Under the pieces are notes generated by a model. That model was not told where the DNA came from. It searched no databases and saw only the letters and a list, made by a program, of their open reading frames with translations. The position numbers were made by a program, and so were the translations under genes. From assembly GCA_039188975.1 (NCBI GenBank), contig JBCCYT010000004.1:8394-72393 (forward strand): a DNA stretch of 64,000 nt, written 5' to 3'. Below are positions 1 through 8,498 of the stretch, in pieces (position 1 is the stretch's first letter; each line of letters opens with the position of its first letter). Origin of the DNA: UBA11606 sp039188975. GTDB lineage: Bacteria; Actinomycetota; Acidimicrobiia; Acidimicrobiales; Aldehydirespiratoraceae.

Positions 1-822
1 GACGATCTCGTCGAGCACGACGTGGCTTTCAAGAACCCGCCCGCCCTTGCCGGGCCGCATGAACGGGTCCCCGACGAAGACATAGTCGATGCGTTTGCGA
101 TGAATGTTGAGACCGTCGCCGAAGGGGTTGCGCCAATCGTTGGTGAAGCCGGAGCGCTCGTCGCCAGCGACCCGCCAGGCGTCTTGGTAGAAGGTGTCGA
201 CGCCGCCGAGGGGTGTGAAACCGCAGAGAAAGCGGATCTCGTCGCTCTCGGGTTCGGCATTGAAGTCCCCACACAGGATTGGTGGCGTCCCCGGACGGGT
301 CGGGTCCCAGGGGTTGAGGTCGGAAGGACCGCGCGCGTCTTTGATGTGGCGATCGATGGCCTGCACTTGGAGACGGCGATGATTGGCGTCCTTGGGCGCC
401 GCACACAGGTGGGTCGAGAAAATGTCGAGCGGCCCCACCCGGGCATGGAGCAGTTCCCAGCCGATCGCAACGACCGAGGGGTCACCTGGTTCGACTGGAA
501 GCGCGTGGGTCGCGACATGTTCCACCGGCTCCCGGGCCACGATTGCGGACCCGAACCGTAGGTCGGGTTCGTCAGGGAACAAGGCCGATGTGAGCGGCAA
601 GAGGCCATCGACCATGTGGGTGAGGTCACCGCCAAGGCGCTCGATCTCGCCGACGATCTGGGCCGCGGCGTTCGGGCGCGTCGACGATGCCGAGATCTCC
701 TGCAGGCACACGATGTCGGGAGCCAACCGCATCAAGGCGTCCGCGATCCGTGGAGCCCGGAGCTCCCAGTGAGGTTCGAACAAGCTGCCGACGTTGAGGG
801 TCACGACTCGTAGGGTCCGCAT
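1..822 (-). CDS. EEP-fold metal-dependent hydrolase, C-terminal end cut by the window edge
   Basis: Phosphoesterase of the endonuclease/exonuclease/phosphatase fold; the substrate cannot be told from sequence. The 274 visible residues start at ATG 820-822 and run off the left edge without a stop. Fold motifs appear in order: LNVGSLF (residues 9-15), DIVCLQE (36-42, with the metal-binding Glu), STHLC (136-140), LCGDFNAEP (183-191, catalytic Asp and Asn) and RIDYVFV (244-250). The closing Asp-His motif of the family should lie beyond the edge. There is no signal peptide, so it is probably cytoplasmic. It is divergent from the acyltransferase gene, 71 bp away. I see neither a clear Shine-Dalgarno site nor a TANNNT box before its ATG. 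Confidence 0.85.
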   Translation of the reverse strand, partial: MRTLRVVTLNVGSLFEPHWELRAPRIADALMRLAPDIVCLQEISASSTRPNAAAQIVGEIERLGGDLTHMVDGLLPLTSALFPDEPDLRFGSAIVAREPVEHVATHALPVEPGDPSVVAIGWELLHARVGPLDIFSTHLCAAPKDANHRRLQVQAIDRHIKDARGPSDLNPWDPTRPGTPPILCGDFNAEPESDEIRFLCGFTPLGGVDTFYQDAWRVAGDERSGFTNDWRNPFGDGLNIHRKRIDYVFVGDPFMRPGKGGRVLESHVVLDEIV

Positions 823-880
823 CCGCAGAGTGTGGCTCAGCGGGCCGGCCCGTGCCGATCAGCGGATCACCTGCCGCCGG

Positions 881-886
881 TAGGGT
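881..886 (+). promoter_or_regulatory. -10 box TAGGGT of the acyltransferase gene
   Basis: TAGGGT ends 7 nt before GTG 894. This spacing puts the transcript start at or next to the start codon, so it argues for leaderless translation from 894 and against the longer in-frame GTG at 852. Confidence 0.6.
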
Positions 887-893
887 CACCCTG

Positions 894-2909
894 GTGAACG
901 AAGAACGGCCGCTTCGGCACGAGCCAGGGCTCGACGGCGTCCGCGCGATCGGGCTCGCCATGGCGCTGCTCACCCATTCGGGCTACGCCTGGGCGCCGGG
1001 CGGATTCGTCGGCGTCTCCGTCTTCTTTGCCATGTCTGGCTTCTTGATCACGACCCTGTTGCTTCGACCGGCATCCGATCGGGCTGCGATGGCCGACTTC
1101 TGGATTCGTCGCTTTCGACGCCTCCTCCCCCCGGCACTTCTGATGATCGCCGGCACCCTCATCTTGGGCTTCCTGGTCGATCTCGGCCCGACCAGGGCCG
1201 ACCTGCAGTCCGATGCGCTTGCGTCGTTGCTCTACTTCGCCAATTGGCACTTCTTGATCACGGGCAACACCTACGACGCGATCTTCACCGCGCCGAGCCC
1301 GTTTCATCACATGTGGAGTCTCAGCATCGAAGAGCAGTTCTACCTGTTCTTTCCGTTCGTGATCTTCGGCCTGCGGCGAGCCGGGTTGACGCTACGACAG
1401 ATCGGGTGGGTCATGGTCGGGTTGTGGGCGCTCGCAGTCGCCGCCAATCTCTGGACGGGTGTGGTGTACGGCGCCGATACCACCTACCTTGCAACCCACT
1501 CTCGACTGTCGGAGATCATGGCCGGCGCCGCGCTGGCATGTCTCGTACCGGGGCTGCTCGACCGCGATCACCGAGTCGACATCTCGAATCGGGTTCGGTC
1601 ATGGGTGCTGGCCGCTGCACTGATCGGCTCGATCGTCAATGTCGGCTTCTTCTTCACGATCCGCGATTCCGACCCAGAGATCGCACAGGGCGTGCTCCCG
1701 ATCGTGTCGGTGGCGAGCGTTGCGATCGTCGCGGGCATCTTGCTGGTCCCCCGATTCTCCGCCGCCATGTCGGTTGGGCCGCTGCCCCTGATCGGGCGGA
1801 TGAGCTATGCCGTCTACCTCATTCATTGGCCGATCTTCTTGTGGCTCACCCCCGAACGCACCGGGCTCGGTGACCTTCCCCTGCTGCTCCTTCGTCTCAT
1901 CGTCACGTTCGCGCTCGCCGGGCTGAGCTACCGATTCATCGAAACGCCCAGCCGTCGGTACGCAACGCGGCCCCCGCTGCCGGTGATTGTCGCTCCCGTG
2001 ATGGCTGCCGTCGCCGCCGCCGTGCTGATCATCGTGCCCACCACCGATGACCTGTCGGTCGTCGAGGCGGCAGAAGCCGAGCTCGAAACCCTGTTCTCCG
2101 ATCCAGTTGCGCCGACGTCGACCACGGCAGCACCCGTCGAGGCGACGGCTGCGACCGACGCGGAAACCGACGCCGCGCCGTCGCTCTCCACATCGTCCCC
2201 GACCACCGTGCCGAACGGACCGATCGTGGCGGCCATGTTTGGCGACTCGACCGCGTTCTTCACCCAGTTCGGGGTCGGTCGGTGGGCCCTCGAAAACACG
2301 GAGGAACTCGTGTTGGTCGAAGGCGGCGCCACCGTTGGATGTCCGCTCGGGCGGGGTGGGGAACGGGACTTCGATCGAGGGATCACCGCTCCCGGCCCGG
2401 GGTGCGATTGGACCGACGCGTGGCCATCGATCATCGAACGCCAGGGCATCGAGATCGCAATCCTGCAGGTTGGTCCGTGGGAGGTCGCCGAGTACCGGGC
2501 GACGCCGTCAGCCCAATGGACCCGGATCGGTGAGCCCGAGCACGAGGCCTATCTCGAAGCCGAACTTCGTGCGAGCGTGAACGCGTTGCTCGCCGGCGGC
2601 GCCGAACAGGTCATCGTGTTGACGAGCCCGTACATCCACGTTGGCCGGCTCGACCCGAGCCGAACCGCCGGCGCAATCGCCGCGTCGGAACCCGAACGAA
2701 TGGATGCATTCAACGCGCTGCTCCAACGCCTCTTCAGCACCGAAGAACGGGTCGCGGTCGTCGATCTCGCCGGCCATGTTGCGTCGATCTCCAACGGTCT
2801 CGTCGATCCGGATCTGATGCCCGACGGCCTGCACTTCGACGAGGCCGCATCCAACCTGGTGGGCGAATGGCTGTCGCCCACCATCGTCGAGACGGCCAAC
2901 GCACGGTGA
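894..2909 (+). CDS. acyltransferase-3 (OafA/YrhL-like) with C-terminal SGNH domain
   Basis: Membrane O-acyltransferase expected to acylate a cell-surface polysaccharide or other envelope glycan; the acceptor is unknown. The 671-residue protein opens with the family motif GLDGVRAIG followed by about ten hydrophobic helices, with SIEEQFYLFFP near residue 143. A Ser/Thr/Ala/Pro-rich linker (about residues 395-440) leads to an extracytoplasmic SGNH hydrolase-like domain with the GDS nucleophile motif near residue 450 and the DGLHF block (Asp and His) near 644. This two-part layout is the usual one for the OafA-SGNH group. I start it at GTG 894 because of the -10 box just upstream; an in-frame GTG at 852 would add 14 residues. 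A second gene of the same architecture lies at 47566-49599, only distantly similar in the linker. Confidence 0.9.
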   Translation: MNEERPLRHEPGLDGVRAIGLAMALLTHSGYAWAPGGFVGVSVFFAMSGFLITTLLLRPASDRAAMADFWIRRFRRLLPPALLMIAGTLILGFLVDLGPTRADLQSDALASLLYFANWHFLITGNTYDAIFTAPSPFHHMWSLSIEEQFYLFFPFVIFGLRRAGLTLRQIGWVMVGLWALAVAANLWTGVVYGADTTYLATHSRLSEIMAGAALACLVPGLLDRDHRVDISNRVRSWVLAAALIGSIVNVGFFFTIRDSDPEIAQGVLPIVSVASVAIVAGILLVPRFSAAMSVGPLPLIGRMSYAVYLIHWPIFLWLTPERTGLGDLPLLLLRLIVTFALAGLSYRFIETPSRRYATRPPLPVIVAPVMAAVAAAVLIIVPTTDDLSVVEAAEAELETLFSDPVAPTSTTAAPVEATAATDAETDAAPSLSTSSPTTVPNGPIVAAMFGDSTAFFTQFGVGRWALENTEELVLVEGGATVGCPLGRGGERDFDRGITAPGPGCDWTDAWPSIIERQGIEIAILQVGPWEVAEYRATPSAQWTRIGEPEHEAYLEAELRASVNALLAGGAEQVIVLTSPYIHVGRLDPSRTAGAIAASEPERMDAFNALLQRLFSTEERVAVVDLAGHVASISNGLVDPDLMPDGLHFDEAASNLVGEWLSPTIVETANAR

Positions 2910-2917
2910 AGCTCGTC

Positions 2918-2923
2918 TAGCGT
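2918..2923 (+). promoter_or_regulatory. -10 box TAGCGT of the serine hydrolase gene
   Basis: TAGCGT ends 8 nt before ATG 2932 and there is no Shine-Dalgarno site, so the gene is probably leaderless although it lies only 22 bp after the acyltransferase stop. Confidence 0.55.
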
Positions 2924-2931
2924 TCGTCGGA

Positions 2932-4092
2932 ATGAACGAGAACGAACCAACCGAGTCCGAGTCTGCGGCGACGGGGCTGTTCACGGGGGCCGAGGTTCAT
3001 GACCTCTTCAACCGGCTCCACGAACTGATGCCGTCGACCGCAATGGCGCCGTCGTCGGCTCCGTACGACTTCCCCGATGGCGAACCGTTCGAACTTCCGG
3101 CAACGCACGAGTTCGGTGGACAGGCCCGCGATACAGCGGAGTTCTTGGTCGACGGTGACACCGCCGCGCTGCTCGTCTTGCAGAACGGCGCCGTTCGCCA
3201 CGAGTACTACGCGCTGACCGGCGGACGCGACGTCCAGTGGATTTCGTGGTCGGTGGCGAAGAGCTTCGTGTCGGCCCTGGTCGGTATCGCTGTCTCAGAG
3301 GGCCTCATCGCAAGCGTCGACGACCCCATCAACCGGTACGCCCCGGGCCTCGACGGCACCGCGTACGACGGGGTGCGGATCGAGGACGTCTTGCAGATGT
3401 CATCGGGAGCCCGGTGGATCGAGGACTACAGCGATCCGACCTCCGATGTGCATCGGCTCGGTGCGGTGAACCGCGGCGAGATCACGCTCGACGAGTTCAT
3501 GGCCGGGATGGTCCGAGAGTTCGAGCCGGCAACGCTGTGCCGTTACAACTCCGCCGACACCCAAGCACTTGGCATGCTGCTCGCCGGCGCAACCGGCCGC
3601 TCGATCGCCGACTACATGCACCAAAAGCTGATCGAACCGCTCGGTATGGAGAGCACGAGTCATTGGCTGACCGACACAGCCGGCATGGAGCAGGCGTTCG
3701 GCGGCCTGATGGTGACCGCCCGCGACTTCGCGAAGATCGGCGAGCTGTACCGGCGCGGTGGCGACTGGCACGGCACACAGATCGTGCCGGCCGACTGGGT
3801 GCGGCAGTCGTTGGTGTTCGACAAGCCGCATCTGCATCCGGGCAAGACGATGATCGGAGGTGAGGTGTTGCCGACCGGCTACGGCTACCAATGGTGGCTC
3901 TACCCCGGCGACCGGGGCGACTACTCCGCCATCGGGATCTACAACCAGCACGTCTATGTCGACCCGCCGTCGGGAGCCGTCATCGTGAAGCTGTCCGCGA
4001 ACCGAACGTACGGCCTTTCCCACAAGGAAAGCGACAACAAGTCGGGCCAGAACTACGCCCTCTTCCAAGCCATCGCTGCCGCCCTCGGCTGA
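2932..4092 (+). CDS. beta-lactamase-fold serine hydrolase
   Basis: Class C beta-lactamase / penicillin-binding-protein-like hydrolase, probably an esterase or peptidase rather than a resistance enzyme. The SxxK motif is SVAK at residues 107-110 in the context WSVAKSF, and the YxN motif is seen as YNS near residue 205. The C-terminal third has the expected GYGYQWW and YVDPPSGAVIVK strands. Length (386) is normal for the family. No signal peptide or membrane segment is visible, which suggests a cytoplasmic location, unlike true beta-lactamases. It follows the acyltransferase on the same strand but has its own -10 box. Substrate unknown. Confidence 0.88.
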   Translation: MNENEPTESESAATGLFTGAEVHDLFNRLHELMPSTAMAPSSAPYDFPDGEPFELPATHEFGGQARDTAEFLVDGDTAALLVLQNGAVRHEYYALTGGRDVQWISWSVAKSFVSALVGIAVSEGLIASVDDPINRYAPGLDGTAYDGVRIEDVLQMSSGARWIEDYSDPTSDVHRLGAVNRGEITLDEFMAGMVREFEPATLCRYNSADTQALGMLLAGATGRSIADYMHQKLIEPLGMESTSHWLTDTAGMEQAFGGLMVTARDFAKIGELYRRGGDWHGTQIVPADWVRQSLVFDKPHLHPGKTMIGGEVLPTGYGYQWWLYPGDRGDYSAIGIYNQHVYVDPPSGAVIVKLSANRTYGLSHKESDNKSGQNYALFQAIAAALG

Positions 4093-4210
4093 GTCACTCT
4101 GCGGGCAGCGACCCTGGTTCGATGTTGGGATGGTCGGGCTCAGGTAGCTCAGCGAAACGGCGAGCGGGGAGGCGCTCCGCATGTTCGACGACGGCTCGTA
4201 CGGTCGGCAA

Positions 4211-4720
4211 TCAATCGGTGATGCGAGATGCCACCTCGATCGCATCCCAGTGGGAGATGATCCAGCCGATCGAACCGGCCCACACGCCGGTTACGGCTAC
4301 CAGCCCGATCAGCCACCGCCCCCGGATGTTCGGGTTGATCCCGAAGATCCAGCCGATGAGGGCGACCAGGCCGGTGAGCGTGACTGCGATCGGGATGATG
4401 GGCTCGTAGACGGCACGCGCATCGTCGTACACGCCCGCCTCCTCCAGCACCTGCTGGGCGGCGATGAGACAACGATCCTTACCGTCTGCTGGCTCCGCAT
4501 AGCCCATCAAAACGTCACGCTCACAAGGCAACGAACTCTCGATGACCGATGCGGTTCGATCGGCGGCAAGGGCGAGGTTGACCATCACCAATGCGGGGCC
4601 CGCAACGAGGAGCAACGCCACCGCGATCAGGGCCCACCGCTTTCGAGACTCTCGGCGAACGGCCGCAGGATTCGCAACAAGCGGCCGGGCCGACTGCGGG
4701 CCGGTCGCAGCCTCGGTCAC
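4211..4720 (-). CDS. membrane protein of unknown function, second of a paralogous pair
   Basis: I do not recognise a named family. The 169-residue protein has one membrane helix near residues 27-48, a stretch of about 60 extracytoplasmic residues with two cysteines (SLPCERD, and KDRCLIA), then two more hydrophobic segments, and ends in ISHWDAIEVASRITD. It is a clear paralog of the gene just upstream, which ends in IQHWDALEVSSWVVE and has the matching TLPCDAS and TDTCMAE cysteine motifs. Its GTG start (4720-4718) overlaps the upstream stop as GTGA, so the two are translationally coupled; a longer in-frame reading back to 4852 would lie inside the upstream gene and is unlikely. The conserved cysteine pair could form a disulfide in the exported loop. 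Confidence 0.75.
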   Translation of the reverse strand: MTEAATGPQSARPLVANPAAVRRESRKRWALIAVALLLVAGPALVMVNLALAADRTASVIESSLPCERDVLMGYAEPADGKDRCLIAAQQVLEEAGVYDDARAVYEPIIPIAVTLTGLVALIGWIFGINPNIRGRWLIGLVAVTGVWAGSIGWIISHWDAIEVASRITD

Positions 4721-5145
4721 TCGACGACCCAGGACGAGACCTCGAGCGCATCCCAGTGTTGGATGAGTACACCGACAGCGACCACGGCCACCGCTGTCAG
4801 CGCCCCGAGCGGAAGCATCCATCGACCTCGGTGCGCACTCGCGAGGATCCACGCGGTTGCCAGTGCCATCGTCGTGGCGAACAGCACGAGTCCGAGCACC
4901 GGCCGATACACCGTCTCCGCAAACCCGGTCACACCCTCACGATCGAACGCAACGGTCGCCTCGGCCATACAGGTATCGGTGATCAGCGATGCGTCACACG
5001 GCAGCGTTGCAACGACCGCACCCGTTCGCTGGGCCGCATACGCCAGGTAGACCAACAGGCCGGTTGAACCGAGCACGAGCACCACGGCAATCACCACCCC
5101 GAGGGGGAGGTGTCGACTACGAAACCACGCCGCCACACGTTTCAT
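4717..5145 (-). CDS. membrane protein of unknown function, first of a paralogous pair
   Basis: Unknown function. The 142-residue protein starts with a positively charged stretch and a membrane helix (about residues 14-36), has an exported loop with two cysteines (LPCDASLITDTC), then two further helices and the C-terminal sequence HWDALEVSSWVVE shared with its downstream paralog. The ATG at 5145 stands 6 nt after a TACCGT box (5152-5157), so this is the first gene of a two-gene leaderless transcript. The pair looks like a duplication followed by modest divergence; it may form a hetero-oligomer in the membrane, but nothing in the neighbourhood indicates the job. Confidence 0.75.
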   Translation of the reverse strand: MKRVAAWFRSRHLPLGVVIAVVLVLGSTGLLVYLAYAAQRTGAVVATLPCDASLITDTCMAEATVAFDREGVTGFAETVYRPVLGLVLFATTMALATAWILASAHRGRWMLPLGALTAVAVVAVGVLIQHWDALEVSSWVVE

Positions 5146-5151
5146 GGGGCG

Positions 5152-5157
5152 ACGGTA
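5152..5157 (-). promoter_or_regulatory. -10 box TACCGT of the paralogous membrane-protein pair
   Basis: Read on the minus strand, TACCGT ends 6 nt before ATG 5145 and sits just past the stop of the deazaflavin reductase gene (5160-5162). Confidence 0.55.
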
Positions 5158-5159
5158 CC

Positions 5160-5702
5160 TCAGGCCCGTTCGAGGATGAAGACCCGGATGTCGCGGTGGT
5201 CGGCCCGGCTGCGGTACTTCGTGTAGCCGCCATAGATCGAACCGCCCGCAGCGAAGACCTGCTCGTACTCCTCGTCGGTGGCGGGCCGAGCGACGACGGG
5301 CACCTCGACGGTGCGGTACTCGGCGACGGCGTTCGGGTTGGCTTCGAGGTTGTAGACCCAGGCTGGTGTGCGTTGGCCACCGAAGTTGGTGCCGAGCAGC
5401 GCGAGATCATCGCCGATGGGGACGGCGATGAGTGGCGCCGTGCGCGGCTCGCCGGACGTGCGGCCGGTGGTCGTGACATTGAGCACCGGCAACCCCGCCA
5501 GGAGTTCCGACAGTGTGGTTCGCCCCTTGGTTGCCGTGAGCACGGCGCCGTCCATCGGCTGGATCGTCTTGGAGAAGAACCAGGCGCCCGGTTTGGACCC
5601 GGCGATCGCTCGGAGCCCGCGGTGAATGGGGTTGCCGGTCGAGTGGTGATAGGCGAGCGCCGACTGGACGCCCCTGCCTGGCTCGGGTCGAGGTTTGATC
5701 AA
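5160..5702 (-). CDS. deazaflavin (F420)-dependent nitroreductase family protein
   Basis: Member of the Ddn-like split-barrel family, which uses reduced cofactor F420 to reduce quinones, nitro compounds or other acceptors at the membrane face. Family blocks seen: VTTTGRTSGEPRTAPLIAVP (about residues 76-95), LALLGTNFGGQRTPAWVYNL (about 100-119) and NPNAVAEYRTVEVPVVAR (about 122-139). Length (180) fits. The start codon is TTG 5702-5700, overlapping the sigma-factor stop as TTGA, so it is probably read on the sigma transcript. Its presence implies the cell makes F420. The physiological acceptor cannot be deduced. Confidence 0.85.
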   Translation of the reverse strand: MIKPRPEPGRGVQSALAYHHSTGNPIHRGLRAIAGSKPGAWFFSKTIQPMDGAVLTATKGRTTLSELLAGLPVLNVTTTGRTSGEPRTAPLIAVPIGDDLALLGTNFGGQRTPAWVYNLEANPNAVAEYRTVEVPVVARPATDEEYEQVFAAGGSIYGGYTKYRSRADHRDIRVFILERA

Positions 5703-6637
5703 ACGCTCAGAAGATCGCGGGCGCCGGTATCGGACGACGGGTGACGAAGCTTCGACATCGCTCGGGCCTCGATCTGGCGGATGCGTTCACGGGTGAGGTT
5801 GAAGTGCTCACCGACCTCTTCGAGGGTGCGGGGCTCACCCCGGTCGAGCCCGAAGCGCAGCTTCAGGATCTCGCGTTCACGTTCGTCGAGCGGTGCGAGC
5901 AGTCGTGAGATCTCATCGGGCAGCAGTGCGGTGGCGGCGACCTCGAAGGGCGAGTCGGCGCCGCGGTCTTCGACGACATCACCGAGCTCGGCATCGCCGT
6001 CTTCGCGAAGCGGCTCTGACAACGACAGCGGTTCGGCTGCGAAGCGCAGCGCTTCGGTGACCTTCTCTTCGGGCATTTCGACTTCGATCGCCAGCTCGGC
6101 GAGCGTGGCCGGGCGGCCGTACTTGAGTTCGAGGCGGGCCCGCGCCTTCTGGAGCCGAGCCAACGTGTCGCCCGCATGCACGGGAAGGCGAATCGTGCGT
6201 CCCGTATTGGCGATACCGCGGGTGATGGCCTGACGAATCCACCAGGTGGCGTAGGTCGAGAACTTGAAGCCCTTGCGCCAGTCGAATTTCTCGACGGCGT
6301 GCATGAGGCCGAGGTTGCCCTCTTGGATCAGATCGAGCAGCGGCAGACCCGACGCCTGGTACTTCTTCGCAATCGAAACGACGAGGCGAAGGTTCGACTG
6401 CACGAAGGTGCGCTCGGCCTGCTCACCCTTCTGCATGGCGCGACGCAGCTCGCGTTTCTTTGCGGGCGTCAGCTCGGTGTCGACCGATTCGAACTCGGCG
6501 CGCGCTTCCGCCCCGGCCTCGATGGCCTGAGCGAGGCGAACCTCGTCTTCTTTGGTGAGCAGGGGGTACTGCCCAATATCGGTCAGGTACAAGCGAACGA
6601 GGTCTTCTTCATCCCGTTCGACACGTTCCTTCGCCAC
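5699..6637 (-). CDS. RNA polymerase sigma-70 family factor (RpoD/SigA-SigB type)
   Basis: Sigma factor with regions 1.2 to 4.2: VRLYLTDIGQYPLLTKEDEV near the start, region 2 core DLIQEGNLGLMHAVEKFDW and STYATWWIRQAITR, region 3, and region 4.2 EEVGEHFNLTRERIRQIEAR near the C terminus. At 312 residues it lacks the long acidic N-terminal extension of many actinobacterial primary factors, so it may be an alternative primary-like (group 2) factor; sequence alone does not settle this. I start it at GTG 6637-6635, preceded by GGAGG with about 6 nt spacing; a further upstream ATG at 6697 would add 20 basic residues without a ribosome site. Its stop overlaps the TTG of the deazaflavin reductase gene. 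Confidence 0.9.
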   Translation of the reverse strand: MAKERVERDEEDLVRLYLTDIGQYPLLTKEDEVRLAQAIEAGAEARAEFESVDTELTPAKKRELRRAMQKGEQAERTFVQSNLRLVVSIAKKYQASGLPLLDLIQEGNLGLMHAVEKFDWRKGFKFSTYATWWIRQAITRGIANTGRTIRLPVHAGDTLARLQKARARLELKYGRPATLAELAIEVEMPEEKVTEALRFAAEPLSLSEPLREDGDAELGDVVEDRGADSPFEVAATALLPDEISRLLAPLDEREREILKLRFGLDRGEPRTLEEVGEHFNLTRERIRQIEARAMSKLRHPSSDTGARDLLSV

Positions 6638-6766
6638 CGAGGGCCTCCTACGTTTTCGCGCTGAGTGGAAGCGTACCCAGCGCGCGGGTGCGAACAACGG
6701 TCGGGCGCTTCCAGAACTGTGTCGGCACTGAAACCGGTCCGCATGAGGAAAGGTTCAGTCGCTTCG

Positions 6767-8494
6767 TCATCCGCGGTACCGGTTGATGATCGGGATGCGC
6801 CGGTCGCGGCCGAACGCCTTGCGGGTGATTCGGGTACCGAGCGGCGTCTGGCGGCGCTTGAACTCGGCGATGTCGACCAGGCGGCAGACCCGCTGCACGT
6901 CCTCGGGTTCGGCCCCCTCGATCTCCATGGCGAGGATCTCCGCAACCGTTTTGTTGCCTTCGACGTAGGCCTGCAGGATCGGGTCGAGCACCTCGTACTC
7001 AGGCAGCGATTGATCGTCGCGCTGGTCGGGTTTGAGTTCGGCCGACGGCGGTTTGGTCAACACATTGGTCGGAATGAGTTCGCGGCCGGCCGTCTCGTTG
7101 CGCCAGGCGCAGAGGTCATAGACGGTCAACTTCCAGACATCTCGGATGACCGCATAGGCCCCGGCGGTGTCCCCGTAGAGCGTCGAGTACCCGACCGCCG
7201 CTTCGGACTTGTTCCCGGTGGTGAGCACCAGCCAGCCGTGTTCGTTGGCCATCGCCATGAGGATCACGCCACGCAGGCGCGACTGCAGGTTCTGGTCGGT
7301 GAGATCGCCGACCTCGATCTTCTGATCGGCCAGATTCGGAGCGAGCATGCCGGTGAACGCCGCATGCGCGGGCTCGATCGGCACGGTGTAGGTGCCAATA
7401 CCGAGGTTGGTTGCAAGCTGTTCGGCGTCGGAGATCGAATGGTCGCTCGAATAGCGCGACGGCATCAAGACGCCGAAGACGTTCTCGGGACCGAGCGCTT
7501 CAGCAGCGATCGCGGCAACGATCGAGGAGTCAACCCCGCCAGACAAACCGAGGCACGCCCTGGTGAACCCTGACTTGCGGACATAGTCGCGAACGCCGAC
7601 GACGAGGGTCTGCCAAATCTCGTCGAGTTCGTCGAGCGGCTCGACCAACGGCGGCGCCATCGGGGTGCGGCCATGGGCCACCGGTGGCGTGACTGAGATC
7701 GTGGGATAGCGGTCGTGGGTGGGACGAGGCGCAGGTAGCGCCACGTCGAACACATCGAGGGATTCGACGAAGCTCTCGCAGCGGGCGGTGACGACCGGGC
7801 CGTCGTCGGTTGGCGACATCACGAACGAGCCACCGTCGAACACCAATTCGTCCTGCCCACCGACGAGGTTTGCGTAGACGACCGGCACGCCGGCTTCTTC
7901 GACCCGATGACGGATGACGCCCTCGCGGTCGTGCTGTTTGCCGACCCGAAACGGTGAGCCGTTCACATTCATCACGATCCGGGCGCCACCACGGGCGAGC
8001 TGGGTGACCGGCCCGTCGGGAATCCACGAGTCTTCACAGATCGTCACACCGATCGGCACACCGGCGATCTCGAAGAGCTGGAGAGGCTCGTCGCCGACCC
8101 GGAAGTGACGGACCTCGTCGAACACGTCGTAATTCGGCAGGTGGCGCTTGTGATAGGTGCCGTGCACCTTGCCGCCCGCGCAGACTGCGACCGCGTTCCA
8201 GACATCCCTGTCGCCGCCATCGCGACCACCATCGGCGAACCCGACAACGGAGGCGGTGCGACCGGTTCCGGCGGCGAACTTCTCCAGCGATGCACGCACG
8301 TCGGCCAGGAAGCCCGGCTTGAACACGAGGTCTTCAGGCGGGTAGCCGGTGATGGTCATCTCCGGCAACAGCACGATGTCGGCGTCGGCTGCCTCGGCTT
8401 GCGCGACCATCTCCAGTGCCTTCGTGACGTTGCCGTCCAGATCACCGACCGTGCAGTTCAGCTGGGCGATCGCGATGCGAAGCGTGTCGACCAC
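6767..8494 (-). CDS. nadE: glutamine-dependent NAD+ synthetase
   Basis: Last step of NAD biosynthesis: amidation of nicotinic acid adenine dinucleotide with glutamine-derived ammonia. The 575-residue protein has the two expected domains: an N-terminal nitrilase-fold glutaminase with Glu in LLPEMTITGYP, Lys in YHKRHLPNYDVFDE and Cys in GVTICEDSW, then a C-terminal ATP pyrophosphatase-type synthetase with the P-loop LSGGVDSS. The start is GTG 8494, 6 nt after a TACAGT box that overlaps the stop of the upstream esterase gene; an in-frame ATG far upstream (8665) would lie wholly inside that gene. Size and motifs are normal. Confidence 0.95.
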   Translation of the reverse strand: MVDTLRIAIAQLNCTVGDLDGNVTKALEMVAQAEAADADIVLLPEMTITGYPPEDLVFKPGFLADVRASLEKFAAGTGRTASVVGFADGGRDGGDRDVWNAVAVCAGGKVHGTYHKRHLPNYDVFDEVRHFRVGDEPLQLFEIAGVPIGVTICEDSWIPDGPVTQLARGGARIVMNVNGSPFRVGKQHDREGVIRHRVEEAGVPVVYANLVGGQDELVFDGGSFVMSPTDDGPVVTARCESFVESLDVFDVALPAPRPTHDRYPTISVTPPVAHGRTPMAPPLVEPLDELDEIWQTLVVGVRDYVRKSGFTRACLGLSGGVDSSIVAAIAAEALGPENVFGVLMPSRYSSDHSISDAEQLATNLGIGTYTVPIEPAHAAFTGMLAPNLADQKIEVGDLTDQNLQSRLRGVILMAMANEHGWLVLTTGNKSEAAVGYSTLYGDTAGAYAVIRDVWKLTVYDLCAWRNETAGRELIPTNVLTKPPSAELKPDQRDDQSLPEYEVLDPILQAYVEGNKTVAEILAMEIEGAEPEDVQRVCRLVDIAEFKRRQTPLGTRITRKAFGRDRRIPIINRYRG

Positions 8495-8498
8495 ACGC

